The position numbers and the translations under genes are program-made. A DNA stretch of 64,000 nucleotides from Climacteris rufus (lineage: Eukaryota > Chordata > Aves > Passeriformes > Climacteridae): NCBI GenBank assembly GCA_013398175.1, contig VZRZ01002226.1, positions 193,835 to 257,834 on the forward strand, written 5' to 3'. The notes below the pieces were generated by a model, which saw nothing but the letters and a program-made list of their open reading frames with translations, did no database searches and had not been told where the DNA came from. Shown one piece after another: positions 55,890 through 64,000 of the stretch (positions within the stretch are counted from its first letter, which is position 1; every line of letters starts with the position of its first letter).

Positions 55890-57414
55890 ATTCCATTATT
55901 CACCTCAAATGGTGGTCCAATGCTACTTTTTAAACGTTGCAAGTTTATCAGCATTTATTGCTTTTTTGACTAATCATCTCTAATCCATCTTGCTCCAAAC
56001 ATTAGTCTTCCTTGTAAGCTTTGGGAAATCCCACCCTGTGCAGCTAGATAGAAAGTTAAGAATAATTTGAAGGTACAGTCAGAGTCAGCCTAATTTATTT
56101 ACAACGATATTTTTTTTCGAGCATGCCCATTTTAGTACATTTCTGTATAGTAAAATCAAAGGAACTAACATTCTGCTTAAGATGGACTGCAGGAAATTAG
56201 TATTCCTTTCATAGAAGTTATTTATGCACCGTTTTAAGGTGAAAAATGGAAAGGACTATCTAAATTTCTCTGGTACATTTTAGAAATCAGGTGATAGTCA
56301 CACCTGCTTAGTACCACTTTTTGAGCTCCTCAGTTTTAATGTAGTCAAAGGTATAACTGGGTTAGCATTTACTTAAGACTGCAGGTGGGGGTATGTAAAT
56401 GGATACAGATAAGTTGCATATAATTTTACAGCTTTACTTATATCAAACTACATAGCTAGTGATAAGTCTACTCTTATGTTACTCTGTATGAATTATGATA
56501 AAAAACAGAGACTGAACATGAATAAAACCTCTACAGTGAATAAAATTCTCTTCTGTAAATGTAACCATACTTACAAAAAAAAAAAAAAAAGAAAAAAAAA
56601 GAAACAGGAGAAGACAATTTAACTATTTTTGAAATTGAACTGGCATTCAGAAAATTGATTTAAACTGCATTAATGAAATAACTATTTTCCCATTAAATTT
56701 TCAGACTCCAAGGGAAAGAGATACTATTGTTATACTGATAAAAGTTCTTCAATGTAGAAAAGCTTATGTGAAAACCAATAAAGTACCCTGACATTTTTCA
56801 TTACCTTGTACACACATGTGCAAAATTTACAAACCATTCTTAATTTGTTTGCCAAGATGTTTTTGGCAACAGCAGAATCAGGCAAGAAATAAATTTTAGG
56901 AATCCATTTTTTTAAAGGAAAGTCTAATAGAGGAGCGCATATTTTTCTAGGTATATATTGACATGTTTCTGAAACAGACATTTGAATAAAACCACAAATT
57001 ATTTCAGTATCTCACTACGTGTATTTGAGATGTATCTTTCTATTTTGAATTTCATTTCTATGGTAAGGTCTTTTTGACTGCTTTTGTTTCTCAGTTTTCT
57101 ACTGCCTGTAGTTTTCTGTGAGTTGAGTCTTTAGTCAGAAGAATCTTCAAACCAGTATTCTCAGTATTCTGTAGTGCCTGAAAAATTAAGACAAATGTTA
57201 TTTAGGTTTTGAAATGGCTATTTATTCTTTCCCGATTGTATACATGCCTTTTTTAAAGGCAGTGCTCTTCCATATTTGCCACAGACCTCCTTCAACTTCT
57301 CCATTGCTTTTTAGGGAATTCAATGTCACAGGTCTTGCAATAAACAACAAAAACTTGTGAAAGTTTGCTTTGTTTTGGTTTTGGAGTTTTGTTTTAGTTT
57401 TTGGTATTTTCTTT
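55890..57414. other. Unclassified AT-rich DNA
   Basis: An interrupted A tract lies at 56575-56604 and a TTTTGG-type T-rich run at about 57365-57415. No element or gene was recognised. Confidence 0.5.
56575..56604. repeat. Poly-A tract with two G interruptions
   Basis: Sixteen A, G, nine A, G, AAA. No element body was recognised beside it. Confidence 0.95.
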
Positions 57415-57625
57415 TTTACTATGAGGGTGGTCAAACACTAGAACAGATCACCCAGGACATTATGGGGTCTTTATCGTCAGAATTAATAAACACTTGACTG
57501 GACATGACCTTGAGCAACCTGCTCAAGCTGATCCTACTCTCAGCAGGTGGTGGGTCAAGATGAACTGGAGACGTGCCTTCCAGCCTAGGCCATTCCCTGA
57601 TTCTGTGTTTCTGTACGTGAATAAA
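57415..57625 (+). mobile_element. CR1 LINE 3' end
   Basis: Blocks in CR1 order: TTACTATGAGGGTGGTCAAAC, ACTAGAACAGATCACCCAGG, GACTGGACATGACCTTGAGC, AACCTGCTCAAGCTGATCC, a CCTTCCAGCCTAGGCCATTCC block and the terminal TGATTCTGTG. The GACTGGAC..TGAGCAACCTGCT block marks a different CR1 subtype from the copies at 30408 and 48140. Confidence 0.9.
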
Positions 57626-60287
57626 ATAACTATAGGCCACCCACCCTGAACTCCAGCTCTAGCCAAAATAAGGGGAATGTTGATAGAGGATTCGAGAAGG
57701 TCTTAAAAGATGTGCTTTTAATTGGTTCCAGTGTAACTTTCTGTCAGCAAACAAGTGGCAGAAACATAGAATATATTTTAACTGAAAGGTGTGACACCCT
57801 ACCCATGGATCTGAGAAAATTAAAACAAAATTTCTTATGGTAAGTTCACTAAACTTTTATGCCTCACAATTGTTATTTGAAATATTACTTACCAAAGATT
57901 ATTTTCAGTACAGCAGCAGAAGAACACTCTAGGAAGGTGCAAGACAAGTTGTTATCTGACTCTCAGAGTATAACCTCATCTATGATGTACAGTGCCTTCC
58001 ACTGGGAATGAAATGTTGAGGCTGATTAGCTGTTTCCACCCCTCCCACAGAGACTTCCATTCACTCTTGCCAAATTGTGTTTTATTAAGCAGGGTGGCAT
58101 GCTATTTACTGAGCTGGCCTGCTGTTCTAACTTGTTGCCAGATTCCCAGACTATCATTTCCTTGATTTACCTTAGGGTGCCAGCAGTTATGTCTGACCCT
58201 GTTCCTTTTAACCCATCCTATTCCCATCTCTTACACTGTGCCATCTTACAACACATTTTTTACTTTGGCTTATGATAAGTAGCATAGAGAACTAATATGA
58301 TCCTTTCAGTCACAGGAAACTTAACAGGATTCTTTTCTCATTCAAATCATGCAAGACAAAATGATAAAGGTGTCTGTCCTGACTTACATACAGTTTTCCC
58401 CTTGGATAAGCAGAAATTTGGCTTCCCCTGAAAGATTTTAATGCTAACCTTCTTTTCCTCCTGCTCATTATACCATCAGTGTCATCTGGTTTTAAGATAA
58501 ACCTGCAACCTAGAAGACCCAAAAGTACAGCAATATCCACAGTTCTGTGCAAACCAATAGGTCTATTGGATATAAATATATCAATAATCTCAGTCAATAA
58601 CAAATTGCATTCTCATATGTAGAGTCTTAGATATTTAGAAGAGTGACAAATGAGTGCCACAAAGCAATTCACTGCTGGAGTCTCCCCCTATTCTAATCTC
58701 ACAGTTCTTTCATGCAGATGCTACCACTCCAACATTTAAGACTCTCTCAGAGACTGACATTGCCTCTCAAAATGGAACTTTTTCCCCAGCATATCTCTTG
58801 CTGAGAATGCTTAATATTGAATCCAGCAGTCCTGCTGTACATGCTTCCATCACTGTGCAATTTTTTGCATTCTGGGCCTCGATTTGAGTACATAAGTCCT
58901 TTACAATGCTGATCAAAATGTCCCCCTCCACACCAATTTTGAGCAAACTGTGACTGTATTTCTTAATATTCCTGACACATGAGTTTATCATGTATTTTAA
59001 TCTGATAAGCAACAGTTTTTATTTGCTTACTTCCTTTTTGTCCGGTGTTGGATTACCTTTCTACACAGAAGAACAAGAAGGGTAGAAATAGAGAACGAGG
59101 CCATTACCCCATTTGAGAGAAAACCTTCAATGACAAAGTGCTAAAAATGGTTCAAATTCTTGCCCTGGCTAATCTTCACAGAACTTAAAAAAAAAAAAAC
59201 AATGCCTGAAGCAGAGATCCTATAACAAGAATTGACTGTGTAAAGGAAGACATCTTGCTGGTGGAGACTAGACTTGTACATATGCTTCAGAAAGAAAAAA
59301 GAGCTTAGACAACACAGATCCATACATTTGTAAATTTTATAAACATAAAAATGGAAAATAATGGAAAAGATATGAAAATAAGGTAAAGTTTGACAATTCT
59401 AACACAGTCAGGATCGTAAAAGTCCCACAAACCCAGTATATTTTTAGTTATGAAATGTATCCTACTTGTCTATATAAAAATACCAATAACCAAAACAAAA
59501 TTACACAAAAAATACCCAAACAAACTAACAAAAAAGGAGGTCAGAACTGCTTAAAATTTCTATTAGCTAAGTGTCTGTGCTTTTTTTCTTGAACACGTAA
59601 TTTATTATTTTGTTGTCTAGAGCTCTGAATAAGCTTGTGAAATCATTCTTTTCAGCCAGCTATACTATTGTGAAATCCAATTCTGTTCTCTGAACAACGT
59701 TTCTTATTTCTATTTCAGTGGGTCATTGAAGGCCATACATTATGTCTCTTAGATAAGGAAAGCGGAATAAACATAGACTAGGAGTAAGGTGGCTATTTTA
59801 AACAGCTGCTCAGCATCATGGGTGATATAAGAGTAATCTAATGATTCTGTCTTCACTGGGCATACCATTGATCATGTCCTAATGTCTGAGCTTCCTAGAG
59901 CAAAAGATTACTATTATTATCATAATCATTATCATTGCTATTTATTGTGTTAAATTTTTAACTTCTCTCTGATTTTAACATGTGTTTGGAAAATCTTATT
60001 CTCTAATAATTGTAACCAGTTAGTCTTTATAGTATGAAATTGTATAGACTTTCTTAACAATACAAAATTTTATTAACTTTCTTAATATACATATAATTTA
60101 CATTGTAGACAGCATAGACATAATTAAGTAAATATGCCTAAAGGACCTCAGCTCGTTGCAAGCCCCTATCACAGAGATAAAGACCTTTGTTTCTTGATAT
60201 TTTAAAGCCAAACATGAAGATTAGAGGATGTCCCTAGGCTACTGAGATAATATCAGCATCCTAACCTCTCCAACATGTCTGTGAAAC
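57626..60287. other. Unclassified AT-rich DNA
   Basis: Short A runs (59185-59200) and an ATT-rich patch near 59910-59945 are present. No exon or element was recognised. Confidence 0.5.
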
Positions 60288-60420
60288 GCTCCATGGACAT
60301 CTTAGTCAGCAACATGGACAGTGGGATTGAATGCAACACAGCAAATTTGCCAATGACACCAACCTATCTGGTGGGGTAGACATGCTGGAGGGAAGGGATG
60401 TCATCCAGAGGTGTTTACCC
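60288..60420 (+). mobile_element. CR1 LINE fragment, ORF2 reverse-transcriptase active-site region (inactive)
   Basis: The conceptual translation follows CR1 ORF2 across the catalytic box: D-S-G-I-E-C, then S-K-F-A-N-D-T-N-L, then G-G-V-D-M-L-E-G-R-D-V-I-Q-R. A frameshift between the first and second parts breaks the reading frame. The normal FADD box is FAND (codon 8 of the 60331 frame), so one catalytic aspartate is lost. The element is truncated at both ends, ending in an A run. It is a fossil. Confidence 0.88.
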
Positions 60421-63279
60421 GAAAAAAAAAACATTTTGTATGATTACTTTAAAATCCAGATTGAATCAAGACAAAACCAAAAATCTAACTACACAAACCA
60501 AACCAACCAACCACCCAAGCAAAAAAAAAAGACAAACCCATTCATAAGCAGCAGGTTGATTTTTCATATCTTTCTATTTAATTACTCTGTGATAATGGTG
60601 CAAGCAGTGCGAGGTAATAGCAGTAGTTTCTGCAAGACAAATACAGCATTTTTTATTAGTGCCCATTCTGTACAGGAAAATACCTTTTCTTTAATGTACA
60701 GACTTAATTTAAACACCACTAGCAATTTTTAACATTGGTCGTAAATAGGTCTAACAGTTAGTTTATGGAATGAGTCATCAAAACGAGCAAAGTGCACTGT
60801 GCACCTGCAAATCTGGTAGTTTAATTTTTTTTATATATCATCCTTTTCTTGTCACTTCTTTAATTTCTAGGACTACTGATCATGATATTTTGTCTGGTTT
60901 TTCAGAGGCACTCAGAGTAGGAATGGAATCTAAATATCTTCACCTTCCTATTTCTGCATCAACTGCCTGGCTTTTCCTAGCATCAAATCTTCAACAATAA
61001 CAGTAGTATTACATTTATTTTATACTCAGAGTTTGCCTGCTTACCTTTTCTTCAGTTGAAAGTTTCTTTATTTCATTTTGCATCTTTAATTTTCTATCCA
61101 GTCATTTTCATGTCTGCAAATATTCTTTTTCTTTAGCATTTTTGATTGATCACTATTATGGTGTTTTGTGTTTTACTTGTTTTTGTCACTTGGATTTCAT
61201 CCTTTGGAACCTCTGATGTTAGCTCTGTGGTAATGGCAATCTACTGTGTTTGCAGCATTAGCTATTTAAAATAGACTAACTGATGCCTGGTACTCTGTCT
61301 GAAGATTTTGCCTATTTTGGAGCAAGTTGTAAGATCAACTTTATAGTAACAATAAAATTTGTTTATTTTTCTTTTAATTACAATATATGCTTTTCTCTCT
61401 GAACATGATTGTTGAATATAATTAAAATAAAGAGCAAACTAACTCAAATCCAACTGAAAGGTCTTTTCTATTTTAGTTTTATTGGCTGTTTCTTTGAAGG
61501 GAGTGGTGGAAGAAAAAAAGAAGCAGCACAATTAGAAAAGGGAGTGAGAGGAATAACCAACTAAGATATAAAAGACAATGAAGACAAATTCTTTAAAAAA
61601 AATCACTCACTTGTCAACCTACTTGGTCTATTTCTCCGGTACTTTCTACTTAAAAGAAAAAAAAAAACAAATCAACCAACAACACAGAAAACCACAACAG
61701 ACTGATTCTATCAGACCCGGCTACAAAAAATAACAAAACCTACTGAATCAGACAATTTGTATTAAAATATAAGCCATAAAATACTTAAACCAGAGGTCTT
61801 ATGTTTTTGACAAGATCAGAAGACATTTGCAGTGGGAGCAGGCAAAAGTGATCAAAAGGCAAAGAATATGCTCGGAAGAGTGTCTGAGAGCAACTGAGCT
61901 GTCCTCTGAGAGTGCTGGTGGCTCCACATGTTGACCTCAGAAAATGAAAAGGCTGTGGACATAGAGCTCCTCTCAGAGAAGAACTAAAAAGGGTGTGAGG
62001 ACAAGATTTCTCTCAAGGCATGGAGTAATTTGTGGTTAGGAAGTGGCTTCAGGAAGTGGGTTTCTCCAACCCATTTCACTGAACTGTAAGCAGTTCAAAA
62101 CGCTCCGCCCAGGTAACCTTTCTTTGTGTAACATAACTTTGATGGCAATTGACAGAGAGAGAAACAGCTGCTTTATTGAAGCTCTTCATTCAACGTAAGG
62201 AAACAAGGACTGCCTGATGCTCCTTATCAGTACCTAATTGAAATCTGAAATTTGTAGATAATACAGGGGAAAAATCAGCATTATTACTTCATTAACTTGA
62301 CAGGAATTTGTCTCTTAACTACAAAGAATACAGCCGTCTTTGCAAAACTCTGAAGGATTTTGAAGGAGGGTGCATGGTAAGGCACTTTTTCACTGACTAT
62401 GGCAAGTATTTGTAAAAGTGCAGTTTATTTTCTGTTTAAAAGACAATGGTTCACAGGCCTCAGGGACATGGTTTGATGACATATACACTTGCTATAAGGA
62501 GTTACTGCAGTTGAAGAACACAATTTAGTTACAGCCACATTGCTTCCCTGATTGTAAGGCTTTCAGCATAATACAAAATATTAGACTTCCATAATTAAAT
62601 CCTACTAAACCTAGGACTTCATATCCAGGGGAAAAAAAAATCCTTCATTTGAAGGAAAAAGTAAAACATCCAGTAAAACTGGCACAATATTTTATATTTC
62701 GTTCCAGTGGTTACTTACTATGATCTTAAAAAAATGCCTATAAATTTTAAATGTAGTCAAACTTTGTCTGACAGTAAATCCTAGTACATCATATTATATA
62801 TTTAATTATTAAATATCCTCTGTTGTTCTAATTTTGTTTTCAACACAAGTACTTTTGGATAAGGACCAGGTTTCCCCTTGTCTTTCTCCCAGCTAATGTT
62901 ACTTCTATATATTGGTGTTTCTGCTCGACATTAATAGGAAAGTAAAAGTTTAAACTCTAGAGAAACTACAAAGCCTCAAGAAAAGAGGACTCAACTTTAT
63001 GGGGAAAAAAAAATCCTTTAACTGTAGGATTGGATAAGACACCTTAACAAGATGCAGGTCTTAAATGTGATTGAGACCAGAGAGTGTTCTGAGTAGGAAA
63101 AATAATTTGTTATTTCTCACATACACTGTTTTATAAAACACTTATTTATATTAAATAAAAATAGATAATTTCGATCAGAATTATGGAAGGAAAGCTAGTT
63201 AAGGAGAAAGAGTTCATGAAGACTCATTAAGAAATTAGGGTAAGCAATAGAATATAACACCCTCAATTCATTATATAGC
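60421..63279. other. Unclassified AT-rich DNA
   Basis: An AACC-type repeat lies at 60493-60517, followed by an A run. A patch at about 61840-62110 is less AT-rich but unrecognised. No gene was seen. Confidence 0.5.
60493..60517. repeat. AACC-type low-complexity repeat
   Basis: CAAACCAAACCAACCAACC-type tract followed by ten A. Confidence 0.85.
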
Positions 63280-63775
63280 AGGTCACACCCTGCATTAATT
63301 GGGCAATTCAGCCCCACAGAGTTGCTTGCTCACTTCCCCTCCCAGTGGAGGAGAGAATAAAAAGGGTAAAAATTAGAAAACTGTTGGACTGACATAAAGA
63401 CACTTTGATAAATGAAGCAAAAGCCATGCACACAAGCAAAGCAAAACCAAGGAATTAATTCACCACTTGTCATTGACAGTCAGGTGTTCATCCATCTCCA
63501 GTAAATTCAGCCTTCACCACGTGTAACAATGAGTTGGGAGGACAAACAACATCACTCTGAACATCCCCCACTTCCTCCTTCTTCCCTCAGCTTCATATGC
63601 TGAGCGTGATGCTGTATGGTATGGGACATCACTCTGGTCACTTGGGGTCAGCTGTCCCGGCTGTGTCCCCTCACAGCTCCTTGTGCAATCCCAGCCCTGT
63701 CACTGGTGGTGGTGGGGAGAGAGGCAGAAAAGTCCTTGTGTCTGTGCAAGTGCTACTCAGCAGTAACTCCAGTCC
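63280..63775 (-). mobile_element. ERV LTR, family A (copy 3), truncated
   Basis: Plus-strand blocks are in family A order: GTTGCTTGCTCACTTCCCCTCCC, GGAGAGAATAAAAAGGGTAAAAATTAG, GAAGCAAAAGCCATGCACACAAGC, CAAGGAATTAATTCACCACTT, CTTCCTCCTTCTTCCCTCAGC, GCTGTATGGTATGGGACATCAC, GGTCAGCTGTCCCGGCTGTGTCCCCTC and TGTGCAAGTGCTACTCAGCAGTAAC. Its left terminus is worn, and the final ~100 bp of the family are missing where CR1-like DNA begins. No target duplication is visible. The 120-codon plus-strand frame (63597-63959) runs from this LTR into the CR1 fragment and is not a gene. Confidence 0.85.
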
Positions 63776-63799
63776 TGTTCACCCTCTGAGCTCATTTGC

Positions 63800-64000
63800 C
63801 TGTGTGTCCTTGCTGTGTTGGGGTGGCCAATGCTGTAGGCAGTATCTAGACTTCCTCAGTAAGGAATGCTGCACTTTATTTAATGCATCCTGGGATATTG
63901 TAGGCCACGTTCTCTGCCAAAGTTCACTTATGGCTCATGCTCAGCCTGACATGTGCTAGGACTCCCATGCCCTTTTCAGCAAATCTGTGTCCCAGCTTCT
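63800..64000 (-). mobile_element. CR1 LINE fragment, ORF2 C-terminal part, runs off window end
   Basis: The minus strand encodes A-E-K-G-M-G-V-L, then L-S-M-S-H, then a broken GCI-K stretch, in the order of the CR1 ORF2 segment downstream of the polymerase active site. Stop codons (for example right after S-H-K and after G-C-I-K) show it is dead. The continuation lies beyond the window edge. Confidence 0.8.

Noticed and set aside
1..64000. tRNA, rRNA, snRNA genes, CRISPR arrays, telomeric or satellite arrays
   Set aside because: No cloverleaf boxes, array structure or long tandem arrays were seen by eye. A covariance-model search was not possible.

Overview
This window looks like non-coding nuclear DNA from a bird, most likely a songbird (passerine). 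It is AT-rich. No open reading frame is longer than 165 codons, and every longer one falls inside or starts in a transposon or low-complexity DNA. I see no exons, tRNA, rRNA, CRISPR or bacterial operon structure. The assignment rests on two repeat classes typical of bird genomes: degraded CR1 LINEs (reverse-transcriptase fragments plus 3' ends) and about a dozen endogenous-retrovirus long terminal repeats (LTRs). The LTRs sum to roughly 6.8 kb, about a tenth of the window, with no clear gag, pol or env beside them. Most are therefore solo LTRs or fragments. I recognise the families from memory of bird genomes and give them working letters (A to F), not database names.

Layout. 1-8.1 kb: a CR1 RT fragment (-), a CR1 3' end (-), a family D LTR (-) and a 54-N assembly gap. 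8.1-9.7 kb: a mosaic of CR1 RT fragment, 3' half of a family C LTR (+) and an A-type LTR (-), lying tail to tail as an imperfect inverted repeat, with a 4-N gap flanked by duplicated sequence. 9.7-25 kb: almost free of recognisable transposons, apart from an ancient MIR-like SINE near 18.1 kb. 25-32 kb: a C LTR fragment (-), a complete 1.1 kb family B LTR (+) with a 5-bp target duplication, two CR1 3' ends and a 5' half of a C LTR (+). 32-42 kb: unclassified AT-rich DNA. 42-52 kb: an ATAC microsatellite, two CR1 3' ends, two separately inserted family A solo LTRs, a family E LTR and a family F solo LTR with a perfect 7-bp target duplication. 55-64 kb: a CpG-rich family D LTR, two CR1 fragments, a further A LTR and a CR1 fragment running off the window end.

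No genes act together here. The window reads as an intergenic stretch or a very long intron, shaped by ancient CR1/MIR activity and younger ERV insertions that mostly recombined to solo LTRs. I did not find a new biological system. The most useful observations are the target-site duplications that separate real insertions from look-alike proviruses, the tail-to-tail LTR inverted repeat beside a gap, the MIR-like relic, and a diverged 58-bp sequence shared by two sites near 48.6 and 50.6 kb.
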